This document shows positions 1 through 8,506 of a stretch of DNA of 64,000 nucleotides, one piece after another. The notes below the pieces were generated by a model, which was not told where the DNA came from, made no database searches, and worked only from the letters and a program-made list of their open reading frames with translations. How positions within the stretch are numbered: position 1 is the stretch's first letter; each line of letters starts with the position of its first letter. The stretch is taken from NCBI RefSeq assembly GCF_050958605.1, contig NZ_JBJHDO010000002.1:496001-560000 (forward strand), written 5' to 3'. The DNA comes from G016756615 sp050958605 (GTDB lineage: Bacteria > Pseudomonadota > Alphaproteobacteria > Rhizobiales > Rhizobiaceae). Both the position numbers and the translations under genes were made by a program.

Positions 1-904
1 CAGTGGGTGTGGCAGCCTTCACGCAATCGAAGCTGGGGCCATGGATACCAGTGGGAAGACCCTGACTTCGCAAGTCCTCCTCGGCCTCCACACAAAGCAC
101 CGCCAGGCCCTTGGTAGGGATTTGGGCGGCCCGTTGATCGAGTAGCTGAAGCCATAGATCGCCCCACTTTTCGCTTCCAAGGATCTCATTGCCCTTTGCA
201 AAGGCCTCGTTCGCGCCCTGTTCGAGGGTAACGGGATCCGCTTGGAGGTACGCCTGACATCGAGACCTCAAGATGTTGTACAGAACCCATCGTTCGGCAA
301 AGCGGTCACCCGTTGGCGCATCGTAAGGCGTGACGACATCTTCGCCCTCAAGCAGGAAGATATCGATTCCAAGTTCTCTTGCCCGCTTCGGGGTCAGCAG
401 CAGGAAATTGTTTGGCCCCGCGATCGTGAAATACCGGATGGCTTCAATTCGTAGACCGAGATGCGTAAGAAACGAGCCGATCTCGGCATTGGCGACACCG
501 CTTTCCCGAAATTCTCCCGCTTCCTCGCGATATGCGGCGTGAAATCCAATCAAGGAATCCGGAGACATGTAGCGGCGGGCACCCGACACCCAAATCAGAC
601 CGCAAGCTGAAAAACACTCGTCGCCGCCGGCGACAAGCGTTGCATAGTTACGCAACCGGATTTCCGCACCGATCTGCAGTGCTTCACGGACGAGCCCGCC
701 AGGACTCTCCAGGTAGACAGTCACCTTCTCGCGGTTCTGGACGGCGTCGACAAATCGGTCACCGTCGCCGTCCGTGATTTCCCCTTTGATGATCACGAAG
801 TCGATTGCACCCGGGACTGCTATCACGTCGATATCAGCCGCTGTTGCCACCCCGGTCCACGACATCAGCGCGAAGATTGTGCCGATTACTGTCCACCGCC
901 TCAT
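1..904 (-). CDS. Secreted ClpP-like serine protease-fold protein, C-terminus cut by the window edge
   Basis: The frame is open from an ATG at 904 down to base 1, so at least 301 residues are seen and the end is missing. Residues 1-22 form a signal peptide with a likely cut after V-A-T-A. The following domain has the ClpP/crotonase-like pattern of periplasmic ClpP-class proteins: E-S-P-G-G near residue 65, then C-F-S-A-C-G-L-I with the expected nucleophilic Ser before the second Cys, then G-A-R-R-Y and I-G-F-H-A-A-Y, whose His fits the catalytic position. The two cysteines around the Ser suggest an exported, oxidised domain. The catalytic role is inferred from family pattern. It runs divergently from the helicase gene at 1020. 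Confidence 0.8.
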   Translation of the reverse strand, partial: MRRWTVIGTIFALMSWTGVATAADIDVIAVPGAIDFVIIKGEITDGDGDRFVDAVQNREKVTVYLESPGGLVREALQIGAEIRLRNYATLVAGGDECFSACGLIWVSGARRYMSPDSLIGFHAAYREEAGEFRESGVANAEIGSFLTHLGLRIEAIRYFTIAGPNNFLLLTPKRARELGIDIFLLEGEDVVTPYDAPTGDRFAERWVLYNILRSRCQAYLQADPVTLEQGANEAFAKGNEILGSEKWGDLWLQLLDQRAAQIPTKGLAVLCVEAEEDLRSQGLPTGIHGPSFDCVKAATPT

Positions 905-1019
905 AAACCCATTAACCCCGTTTCCCAGCACACTTTCTACCAAGGGACGAGGCTGATCAACGGACTTCTGGTCAGCTTTTAGTAACCACGCCTGCTAGAG
1001 AACATCTTGGCCTGGGGAC

Positions 1020-2714
1020 ATGGAAACAATTCGATTAATGAATCAATCGACCGCAGCAGACTCGTGGCAAGACACCCGCCTGCTGGTTCTCAAGAGAGAC
1101 AACTTCCGCTGCGTGTCATGCTCGACACCCGCGAAGTCCGCGGAAGCTGACATTCATCATCTGCTGCCGCGATCGATGGGGGGAACAGACGAGCTCTCGA
1201 ACCTCGTTACTCTTTGCGATGGGTGTCACGCGATCCATCATCCGAATCTTGCTGGCGGACTGGCACGCAGGGTTATCGAAAGATGGGCCGTAAGACTTGC
1301 CGGGTGGCTGGATACGGATGGCCGGGCATTGGAAGCTGCCGCAAACTTCGGGCCAGTTCTGCGCCTGTTCGGGCTGGATCGTTTCCGGCAAGGACAGCTG
1401 CCGATCGTGCTGGCGGCGTTGTCCGGCAAGTCCGTGCTCGTCGTCAGCCCGACTGGTTCGGGGAAGACCCTCTGCTTCCAGCTGCCAGCAGTTCTAAGGC
1501 GGGGTCTCACAATGGTGGTCAGCCCGTTGAAGACCCTGATGTCGGAGCAGGTCTCGGATCTTCTCGCGAAGAAAATCCCGGCCACGTTCGTAAACTCCGA
1601 CTTGAGCGCCGAAGAGAAGCAGACCCGGTTTTCCCTGCTGGGGCGGGGTGCGATCAAATTGCTGTATCTGGCACCGGAGCGGTTCTTTGTCCGGAACGAG
1701 GATGAACGGGCACGCCTGAAGCAGACAAAGCCGTCGTTCATCGTCGTGGACGAGGCTCATTGCGTCGACCAGTGGGGCAGGGACTTCCGACGAGAGTACG
1801 GCCGCCTCAAGGAAGTCCGCGAGAAATTGGGATCGCCGCCCGTTTTGGCTTTCACGGCCACTGCGGGGCGGGAGATGCAGCAGCGTATCCTGAAATCACT
1901 GGGCATCGAGGACGCCGAAGTCTTCGTGCGTGATGTCGACCGACCGAATATCTCCCTGCTCCGGTGGCGATGCGCAGCTGAAAAGAGACCAGAAGAAATC
2001 GCGTATCTTCTGCGATTGCCGCAACTCCAAGGACAGAAGGCCATGGTGTTCGTGCCGTCGACGAAGGTCGGCGAGGAACTGCAAGCTGCGCTGCGCAATC
2101 TCGGACTTGAAGTGCCCCTTTATCATTCGAGACTGGGAAACGCATGGGGGCGGCAGGAACTCGTCAAACGCTTTCTCGGGCAAAGCAAGCCGTCAGTCGA
2201 CCAGATCATCTGCACCAATGCTTTCGGAATGGGCCTCGATGTCCCAAATGTGCGCCTCGTGATCCACTGGCAGCAATCGGCCTCGGTTGAAGACCAGCTA
2301 CAGGAATTCGGGCGTGCCGGGAGAGACGGAAAGCCCTCGGTGGCAGTCATGTTCCACAACGGTGCCAGCTTCGGCCGCGACATTTCACGATTGCGATTTA
2401 TGGCCGAGAAAACGGTCGAGTCAGCGCAGGTTTCCGTGCTTGATCGGCAACAGATGCTGGAGCAGCACTATCACCAGATCGACCAAGTCAGCGAGATCAT
2501 GCGCGCTTCCTCCTGCATGAGGGCCGCGATCTCGGAGTACTTTCAGGGACCGAAGACTACCCGACGCCCCAGTCTTTCCGTGCGAATTCTGGATTGGGCC
2601 TTCGGCAACCGAACGAAGATCAAGCGTTTCTGGGCATGTTGCGACCATTGCGACAAGGCGGAAATCAGACGGCTCGGGATGGCGGGATACGTTGCCCGGA
2701 TCATTTCCGGTTAG
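1020..2714 (+). CDS. HNH endonuclease - RecQ-family DNA helicase fusion protein
   Basis: This 564-residue protein joins an N-terminal HNH nuclease module (about 20-76: C31/C34, H46-H47, N61, C67/C70, H73-H74) to a superfamily 2 RecQ-type helicase core. Helicase motifs are P-T-G-S-G-K-T at 144-150, D-E-A-H at 244-247, Q-W-G-R-D-F-R at 251-257, F-T-A-T-A at 278-282 and Q-E-F-G-R-A-G-R-D-G at 428-437. A RecQ-like zinc knuckle is suggested by C499 and the C-C-D-H-C cluster at 540-544, with an unusually long spacer. There is no HRDC domain. Housekeeping RecQ proteins lack an HNH domain, and the neighbours are defence or toxin-like, so a role in defence against invading DNA is plausible but inferred. 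A broken ORF starts 6 bases after its stop. Confidence 0.88.
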   Translation: METIRLMNQSTAADSWQDTRLLVLKRDNFRCVSCSTPAKSAEADIHHLLPRSMGGTDELSNLVTLCDGCHAIHHPNLAGGLARRVIERWAVRLAGWLDTDGRALEAAANFGPVLRLFGLDRFRQGQLPIVLAALSGKSVLVVSPTGSGKTLCFQLPAVLRRGLTMVVSPLKTLMSEQVSDLLAKKIPATFVNSDLSAEEKQTRFSLLGRGAIKLLYLAPERFFVRNEDERARLKQTKPSFIVVDEAHCVDQWGRDFRREYGRLKEVREKLGSPPVLAFTATAGREMQQRILKSLGIEDAEVFVRDVDRPNISLLRWRCAAEKRPEEIAYLLRLPQLQGQKAMVFVPSTKVGEELQAALRNLGLEVPLYHSRLGNAWGRQELVKRFLGQSKPSVDQIICTNAFGMGLDVPNVRLVIHWQQSASVEDQLQEFGRAGRDGKPSVAVMFHNGASFGRDISRLRFMAEKTVESAQVSVLDRQQMLEQHYHQIDQVSEIMRASSCMRAAISEYFQGPKTTRRPSLSVRILDWAFGNRTKIKRFWACCDHCDKAEIRRLGMAGYVARIISG

Positions 2715-2720
2715 GTTTAC

Positions 2721-2924
2721 ATGGCCAATGCGGTCCAGCAAATTTACGGCGAGGGGAGATTGTTGCGCAATCTGTTCGATCGATATCGGCATCCCGAAAA
2801 TCGGCTCACGGATGCGTTGCGAGTGGCACTGGCGCTCGTTTTCACGGCAACGATCTCAGGGCCTGCCGCCGGGGCCTGCCTCGATCTCTCCAAGTGTCGA
2901 CGATTTCGGCATCCGGTCAACTGA
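2721..2924 (+). pseudogene. Truncated partner ORF of the HNH-RecQ gene
   Basis: An ATG lies 6 bases after the helicase stop and opens a 67-codon frame. Its first 35 residues (E-G-R-L-L-R-N-L-F-D-R-Y, then P-E-N-R-L-T-D-A-L) resemble the N-terminus of restriction-associated proteins that begin with an E-N-R-x-T-x-A-L helix. The rest of the frame looks like noise and ends early, and neighbouring frames are also open, so I read it as a frameshifted or truncated gene once co-transcribed with the helicase. The family assignment is tentative. Confidence 0.4.
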
Positions 2925-3441
2925 CCCGCCCAATGTTTGCAGGGCCACCGAACTACGAGGACGTCCGCAAGGGGGATATGCCGGAGCCCTCATTCTGAGG
3001 CTGGATCCCCATTTTGCATGACCGGAGATGATTTCCTCGAAGACGGGCAAACCAACGACCGAATCCAGCTCATCGACGACAAGGGCGTCCTGACCAAACT
3101 GGTCGACCAGCCTGTCGAAGTGACCGGCACCGATCCATTCGGCGAGCACACGGGACATCACCATGCACCGCTCCTGATGACGGTGACCTTAGCATCTCTC
3201 AACGAAGAACCCGCCGATGCGTCTACTACAAGCGAGCGCCACAGTAGAAGCCTTCTGCCTGACTCTGGAGATCGGAGACTGCGCTTCGGCCGCCATCGCG
3301 CAGAAGTCGTTGTTCCTCCCCAGGCTGCTCTCGCGGCGACTTACTGTCGGCGGCCAGGTGCACGAATTCTGAGACTTGTCCCCGCTGCCATAAGGATTTT
3401 GATGCGTAGACAGGGCAGCGGGGTGTGATACGGGCCGCCGT
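2925..3441. other. Intergenic stretch without a recognisable gene
   Basis: Complementary open frames exist on both strands (for example around 3018-3300 on plus and 2960-3164 on minus). Neither has a convincing start or a family I recognise. It probably contains decayed sequence between the helicase operon and the HTH gene. Confidence 0.5.
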
Positions 3442-3714
3442 TCAGGCAGCGTTCGGGATGTCCGAAATTTCGTCGAAGATGCCTTCGGGCAGCCCAAGCG
3501 CCCGGGCAATGCGGTCGCGATAGCCCTTTTCGAAACGGTAGCCTGATTCGATCAACTCGACCTCCTCAACGGTCAGACCGCTGGTGACGGCGATGTCGTC
3601 GATCGAATAGCCCAGATGTTCCCGGTAAGCCCGGATGACGGGAGTTCCTGCTGAGATTGCGGTCAGCACTGCTTCAGGCAGCGCAAAAGGCGTTGCAGTC
3701 ATTCTTGCCTCCAA
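3442..3714 (-). CDS. XRE-like helix-turn-helix protein
   Basis: This is a 90-residue protein; a second start, M-T-A-T-P-F, lies 4 codons inside and is equally possible. Residues about 27-80 form a Cro/C1-type HTH: Y-R-E-H-L-G-Y-S-I-D-D-I-A, then S-G-L-T-V-E-E-V and I-E-S-G-Y-R-F, followed by A-R-A-L-G-L-P. Small stand-alone HTH proteins of this form are often antitoxins or autoregulators. No intact toxin gene is adjacent; the upstream side holds a DUF433 fragment on the opposite strand. It probably binds DNA; its target is unknown. Confidence 0.75.
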   Translation of the reverse strand: MEARMTATPFALPEAVLTAISAGTPVIRAYREHLGYSIDDIAVTSGLTVEEVELIESGYRFEKGYRDRIARALGLPEGIFDEISDIPNAA

Positions 3715-3907
3715 TGTAGAGGGCGGCCCAGCGGAAAACTCGATACAAGCAGAGGCCGATGTCGAAAGGCCCGGACGGGCGGCATCCCAAAAATGCGATC
3801 ACCCTCAAATCACGAGAGGCGCTCCGACAATATGGCTCCTGACGCCGTTTCGATCAAGAACTTCGGTACGTGCAGCCGGACGGCCCCAAAGCCCAAAGTC
3901 CAAAGCT

Positions 3908-4048
3908 ATGGCGGAAGTCCTCCACGATTATCCGTCCCTCAACGAGCAACGGATCGTTGCGGCCAAGGCTTACGCAGATGCGCATCTAAACACGAGTAGG
4001 CCTTATCCAAAGCAAACGGCGAGAAGTGCTATGCCACTGCGGATCTGA
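3908..4048 (+). pseudogene. Fragment of a DUF433 antitoxin
   Basis: The translated stretch starting M-A-E-V-L-H-D-Y-P-S-L-N-E and running to A-A-K-A-Y-A-D-A-H matches the C-terminal end of the complete DUF433 protein encoded just downstream (I-L-E-D-Y-P-S-L-T-A-E, A-L-Y-A-D-A-N). Only this last segment of the domain remains. It is either a decayed paralogue or a partial duplication left by recombination. Confidence 0.65.
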
Positions 4049-4253
4049 GCGCGTCAGATGACATCGATTGAAGCACTGCCTTGAGCGCGCAAACCGCCTC
4101 GTCCAGCACGTATGATTTAGCACGCTTCCGACCGCATACGCGTCGTAGGCGGAGTCGCCAGTGAAGAGCCCACACGCGTCAGGCTTTTTGAAATTTTGCT
4201 GCTTGCGATATAGGTTCCGACGCATCGGAGGATTTATGGACGGCGGAGGCATC

Positions 4254-4901
4254 ATGACCGCCACTGAAATGTTGAAGGCCGCAGAGGCGGCCGTGGTAGC
4301 TCGCGTGAGCCTGCGCGATGTCAATCGCGTCATCGATGAGCGCATTCTACCGGAGACGCTGGTTTCGATCGACAATGGCCGATACGTGCAGGCTGCCGCG
4401 TGCGCTCTGATTTCTTTCTATTTCGAAAGTGCCAAGCACCTGACCTCGGAAGAGCGACTTTTCGCAATCCGCTATGTCGAGCCGAGCCTGCGGAGTTGGA
4501 CTCGCGCAGCTACCAAGGTTTTGCTGAAAGCGGACTGGATAGTTCGAGACGAGTACCTGACAATTGACCTTCGGCCCTTCTTTGAACGGTCCATCAAGCG
4601 GCTCGAACGGCTTGATGTGGCGCGTGAAATGGTGTCGGTCTCCGACGATGTCATGGGCGGCTCGCCAGTTATTAAAGGCACGCGTATCCTTGTTCACGAT
4701 GTCGCCGCCGCAATGGCGGCGGGCGTCCCGGTGGACGAAATTCTTGAAGACTATCCGTCGCTCACCGCTGAAAAGCTGGAACTTGTCGCCCTCTACGCGG
4801 ATGCCAACCCCCTTCGCGGGCGGCCGAAACCTCTCATGGCAAGACTGCCCAAAGGCACGGGCGTCATCTCGGAACACCGCGTGCCACGTAGGCGCGCTTG
4901 A
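4254..4901 (+). CDS. DUF433-family antitoxin with N-terminal MerR/HTH-like region
   Basis: About 215 residues. The N-terminal part (M-T-A-T-E-M-L-K-A-A-E-A, R-V-S-L-R-D-V-N-R) resembles the HTH region of longer DUF433 proteins. The C-terminal DUF433 domain is clear: D-V-M-G-G-S-P-V-I-K-G-T-R, V-H-D-V-A-A-A-M-A-A-G and I-L-E-D-Y-P-S-L. DUF433 proteins are usually antitoxins of DUF5615/PIN-like toxins. Two starts fit, ATG 4236 and ATG 4254, each with a GGAGG four bases upstream. The stop overlaps the next ATG by one base (TGATG), the normal layout for this toxin-antitoxin pair, but the toxin is truncated, so the antitoxin is probably orphaned. Confidence 0.8.
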   Translation: MTATEMLKAAEAAVVARVSLRDVNRVIDERILPETLVSIDNGRYVQAAACALISFYFESAKHLTSEERLFAIRYVEPSLRSWTRAATKVLLKADWIVRDEYLTIDLRPFFERSIKRLERLDVAREMVSVSDDVMGGSPVIKGTRILVHDVAAAMAAGVPVDEILEDYPSLTAEKLELVALYADANPLRGRPKPLMARLPKGTGVISEHRVPRRRA

Positions 4902-5011
4902 TGAAGTTCCTGATCGATGAATGCGCGTGTATTCGCCTAGTTAGCGAAGGGACCGGTCTGGATCCTGATGCATCCTCCACTGTCAGAATCTTGGGGTGGC
5001 GATCAAGATAG
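4901..5011 (+). pseudogene. Truncated DUF5615 (PIN-like) toxin
   Basis: The frame starts M-K-F-L-I-D-E-C, the usual N-terminus of DUF5615/Mut7-C-like PIN toxins (first acidic residue D6), and is coupled to the antitoxin by TGATG. After about 16 residues the similarity stops and the frame ends at codon 37, where a full toxin needs roughly 110-120. The sequence beyond belongs to another relic on the opposite strand, so a deletion or insertion junction lies near 4950-5020. Confidence 0.7.
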
Positions 5012-5020
5012 CGGTCCATT

Positions 5021-5320
5021 TTAGACAGGGCTGTCTTCGGAGGCCTTAAGCTGGTCATCACCGTCCCCTCGGTGCTCGAAGCAATACAATGCTGTGGCCT
5101 TGCCGCGATCAAAGCCCCAGCCGCCCCATGATTTGCAAGCTGGATGCTCGCACCAGTGCTCATAGGTGCGGCTGGCGTGCCGGTGGGTCGAGGGAGCAGG
5201 GGATCGTCGGAAATAGCTACAGCAGGGAGCCTTGCGCCGCGGTGGCCAGGTATTTGATTTGCGTCGTAGGCTTGTCGACGATGACGAGCTGATCGCCGGG
5301 AAGGGGCCAACTGCATCGAT
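5021..5320 (-). pseudogene. Relic of a conserved Trp/Cys-rich small protein (copy 1)
   Basis: On the minus strand a frame ending at TAA 5023-5021 encodes T-Y-E-H-W-C-E-H-P-A-C-K, W-G-G-W-G-F-D-R-G and Y-C-F-E-H-R. Paired cysteines and aromatic residues suggest a small metal-binding or zinc-ribbon-like domain that I recall as a conserved hypothetical protein in alphaproteobacteria. No ATG precedes the motif in frame before the upstream stop at 5323, so the 5' end seems lost. A second diverged copy lies at 10125-10313. Confidence 0.55.
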
Positions 5321-5980
5321 CTACGGCCAGACCCAATACTCGCGAACCCCGCCGCGGCTGCAGGCCGCCCGTTACCGAGAGCGCCGCGGTCGCTCCAATC
5401 TGCGTCATCAAGAATGCGAAGAGATCGTTGGCTGGTCGAAGAAGCCTAAAATCACCCTGCTGCGGGCAAAGGAGTGATGGTCAGCAAAAGTGCTGTGGCT
5501 AGATTTCAAAAGGGCGGGAGGGCGGTGCGTGGGCTTGACCAGCGGCTGGGCGGCCTCGGAGGGGAGTGGGTGCGCGATCTTCCGCAACCCTGCCGCGGGA
5601 AGCACCTTTTTGAGAAATGTGCTCGCTGCTGATGGCGTAGTCCTGATTACCGTAATCGTAATTACGTTAAATTGGCTGCCGTCTCCTGCAAAGTTGGAGT
5701 CTGAGCTTCAGCCGCTTCCTTGTCATTCACCGGGTCTGGTTTGATTGGGCGAACGTAAATGCGATCGCGGCCTGCCGCGACAGCGGAGCCTCGCTAGGTT
5801 TTGAAAAAAGCCAGACATGTGCTGCGTCCTTACATCGCACTATTGTCCCGCTATGTCAGGGCGTCGTTGTGTAATTCCTGACCTGATTGGAATAGCCGCG
5901 TTCGTCGTGAACAATCTAGATCCTTGTCCCTTGCAAAAGTCTAACGACGATAGGGGGTGATGACATAAGGGACAATAATC
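5321..5980. other. Non-coding or decayed stretch
   Basis: There is no convincing gene. Short frames on both strands lack family features. The only structure I see is the cluster of small palindromes at 5645-5666, listed separately. Confidence 0.5.
5645..5666. promoter_or_regulatory. Nested short palindromes, possible operator
   Basis: GATTAC-C-GTAATC (5645-5657) is a perfect 6+1+6 inverted repeat and runs directly into the perfect 10-base palindrome CGTAATTACG (5657-5666). Overlapping dyads of this size are typical of repressor binding sites. The nearest downstream gene starts at 5981, so no regulated promoter is evident. Confidence 0.3.
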
Positions 5981-6487
5981 ATGGAAAAAGAGTGGGACAT
6001 ATTCGGCGAGAATGCCAAGATTGTTACCGATGCGGATATACCAGTCTTTGAAGGGTGTGCTTATTTTAGCGTCTTATCATACCAAGACATGGGAATTAGG
6101 ACGTCTCGGCTTCGTATATTCTCACTTGAAAATGATTGGTCATATTGCCTGTTTGGCGGCTTTTCAGTTGCAGACGCAATCGATTGTACATTGAAGCTCC
6201 CTCCAGCCTGTGAGGAACTCGATGGACTCCGCTGTTCCGTCGCACAGGCTACCGCTGATCTCGGAAAATTGGGGCGAACCTACGGGCGCGACACAGCCGG
6301 GCGTCACTTGTTCAGAGTAGAGGATTCCGGAAATTCCGGTCTTGAACGAGGGACGGTTTTTGACGCCTGGGGATTCGGTCTTGAACCGTCAACCTTTCCG
6401 AGGGCAAACCGGGTCTATTTTCCGAACGAGGCGGTTTGGGCTGCTGAAGCTAAGAGAATAGCCTCCGGCAGTGTTTTAAAACGTTGA
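5981..6487 (+). CDS. Hypothetical protein, 168 residues
   Basis: I do not recognise the family. The protein begins M-E-K-E-W-D-I-F-G-E-N and has no signal peptide or membrane segment. It is fairly rich in aromatic residues, with a hydrophobic run near V-L-S-Y and W-S-Y-C-L-F-G-G-F and a distinct C-terminal W-G-F-G-L-E-P-S-T-F-P. A purine-rich AAGGGA lies about 10 bases before the ATG. It stands alone between two long gene-free stretches; the following region is clearly more AT-rich than most of the window, which suggests separate acquisition. Confidence 0.6.
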   Translation: MEKEWDIFGENAKIVTDADIPVFEGCAYFSVLSYQDMGIRTSRLRIFSLENDWSYCLFGGFSVADAIDCTLKLPPACEELDGLRCSVAQATADLGKLGRTYGRDTAGRHLFRVEDSGNSGLERGTVFDAWGFGLEPSTFPRANRVYFPNEAVWAAEAKRIASGSVLKR

Positions 6488-6935
6488 GTTGTAAGGCCTG
6501 GTTTAGTTCCCAGCGAACGCCGGCAAGGGGCAGGTTCCCGGTCAGAAGCCTGGGTGCTGGTAGCCTGACGAGGCCATGGTCGAAGCCTGTATTAAGGCCC
6601 GAGTCGACAAATGGCGGCCGTCAACGCGATCCCTGAGAGTGCGCATTTCGGGTCCCGACAGTAAGATCATTTCTAACAAGTGTTAAGGCATATTAGCAAA
6701 TGGAACTTCGTAGGGTGAACTCTAATAACGTTTTCGACCTTGCCTGGATGGCAAGTTTCTGGCCATTATTTCGAGCCGTATGCGTGTCTAATTTGACATA
6801 AGAAATTGAAAAACGTTGGATCGAACATATGTCTATTGAATATCTGTGTAATTTCATTGTTGACTTTGTTTTAATTTGCAGTGATAATCTTACAAACGCT
6901 CGTATTAATTTAGAAATGCGCTTAATGAGGATTGT
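6488..6935. other. Gene-free, AT-rich stretch
   Basis: No supported gene. From about 6660 to 6935 the base composition is much more AT-rich than the surroundings, consistent with a promoter region for the gene at 6936 or with foreign DNA. Confidence 0.5.
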
Positions 6936-7949
6936 ATGATCGGTATTACATCGCACAATTATAACCTTTCACACGAAAGGCACGCCCTTTCCTCCCGAAT
7001 CCTAGAGGACTTGAAGGCGGGCGCAATTTCGCCACTTGCAGATGAACGTAATGTCGAACTGCGATACGGGGACGGATCCTCGGGATCCGGGTGGCCGGCG
7101 TTTCGGCGTGCGCTGCGGGGGTACGCCGCATTGCATGGTTGCCTTGTGGTCGTCGACGACGAGCGTCAATGGCTTGTTGAATGCGCCGAGATCACAGGCA
7201 TTTTCGACCCGGATGGTGCAACATCGTTTCTCCAGGAAACTGCGGCAGCCTATGGCGAGAGGCTAGGGAAGGAGATGGAGCCGGAGAGCCCAGCCGCGAC
7301 GGCGCTTCTGACGCTCTATAAAATGCCACGTGCCGACTATGCCGACACGCCGTGGGATATTTTCTGGGAGCGCGGCGAGTACATTGCGGAAACAAAGATT
7401 TCAATCCCGGCAAAAACGCATTTCCATTCGGCGACCGATTTGCGCCTGTCGCCAGACGGACTTGCCCGGTTGAAGGAAGTGCATCCCTTCAATGGGGAGC
7501 CTGAATTGATGGCACTTTACGACATTGCCCGTTTGACGCAGCCTGTCGCGGTTTACACGTACGATCTCTCCGACCCCTCAGAAGGCCCCGGACTGCGCCA
7601 TGCGTGGCGCGACGACTTGCTGGCGGTATGCGTCCGTCCGGATGGCAGGATCTCAGGGCACGAATCGGGACCCGTCGGTCCCGGCTTCGAAGAGTCCATG
7701 CTGCAACTCGCTGACGCTCAGGATACGGCTGACGGATTGGCAATTCTGGTTGCTATTGCTGAGTACTGGGATTTTCGCGACGCTTCAGAAGCGTGTGCGA
7801 AGGACTGGGGCCGCGGACGAAATGATGTCAGTTCGAACGACTTCCAAGAAGGTAAGCTGTTGATGGAATTGCGCTGCAGGTTTGCCGAGGCAATTGTGCG
7901 GGGCGCGGCGGATCAGCAAGCATGTCCGTTTTATAAGTTACAACAATAG
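6936..7949 (+). CDS. Uncharacterised protein, 337 residues, paralogous to the relic at 22880
   Basis: I cannot assign a function. The protein is acidic, cytoplasmic (no signal or membrane segment) and contains the central motif L-L-T-L-Y-K-M-P-R-A-D-Y, then I-F-W-E-R-G-E-Y-I-A-E-T-K. A truncated frame at 22880-23095 carries the closely similar L-F-T-V-Y-R-L-P-K-G-D-Y and E-E-R-G-D-Y-V, so two members of this family were once in the window. The C-terminal part has W-R-D-D-L-L-A-V-C-V-R-P-D-G-R. Its position beside HTH and HEPN-like genes suggests island cargo, but that is context only. Confidence 0.65.
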   Translation: MIGITSHNYNLSHERHALSSRILEDLKAGAISPLADERNVELRYGDGSSGSGWPAFRRALRGYAALHGCLVVVDDERQWLVECAEITGIFDPDGATSFLQETAAAYGERLGKEMEPESPAATALLTLYKMPRADYADTPWDIFWERGEYIAETKISIPAKTHFHSATDLRLSPDGLARLKEVHPFNGEPELMALYDIARLTQPVAVYTYDLSDPSEGPGLRHAWRDDLLAVCVRPDGRISGHESGPVGPGFEESMLQLADAQDTADGLAILVAIAEYWDFRDASEACAKDWGRGRNDVSSNDFQEGKLLMELRCRFAEAIVRGAADQQACPFYKLQQ

Positions 7950-8199
7950 CGCGGCACGACCATGGTTTCGAGCGAGGTCCTGCCGATCGATGGCCCACCA
8001 GCAAATGTCGCTGGTATGGTCATGGGCAGTGAGTAACCCGGCGCAACGGGGATTGAAGTGAGAGAAGCTGAATCCTGTCAACTGGACAACGTACAAATTA
8101 AGCCGGTTCAGATCAAAACGGCGAGGGCAGCTCTGGGCCGGGGAGTTAAAAGCATGTCGCCCGCAATCGGATTCGGGAGACACGCTTTACGTATTTCTT

Positions 8200-8395
8200 C
8201 TTGCCGCATTCTCGCGACTCCGACCGAATCCGGTCGGCTGCGAAATGCTTTAGGGATCTCGCTGCGAAAGCCGGCGTCACGGCAAACACCTTCACGCGAA
8301 TCGAGAATGGCGCAGATGCCAAGCAGTCTACAATGAACGCACTTCGAGCCGCGGTCGAACCACCGGGCTCCAGTTCATTTGGAGAACGGAGGCGG
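8200..8395 (+). pseudogene. Frameshifted XRE-type HTH gene
   Basis: Two overlapping frames each hold part of one HTH protein. The first gives G-R-L-R-N-A-L-G-I-S-L-R; the second continues with L-A-A-K-A-G-V-T-A-N-T-F-T-R-I-E-N-G and A-L-R-A-A-V-E. The switch falls at GGGATCTCGCTG (8253-8264). An intact gene would need this motif nearly twice in tandem (I-S-L, then R-D-L-A), so slipped loss of one 13-base copy would explain the frameshift; that mechanism is inferred. Confidence 0.65.
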
Positions 8396-8506
8396 GCCCG
8401 GCGTTCGGCTGGCACTCGCTGCCGAGTAGACGATGCAATATTGCCGCTGGTGCGCGGTAGCCGACACTAGTAGGTTCAACGAGTTCGCTACCATTCCGTG
8501 TCGTCA

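Noticed and set aside
2856..3164. Minus-strand 102-codon open frame
   Set aside because: The first half looks protein-like but the plus strand is equally open and no family or start signal supports it.
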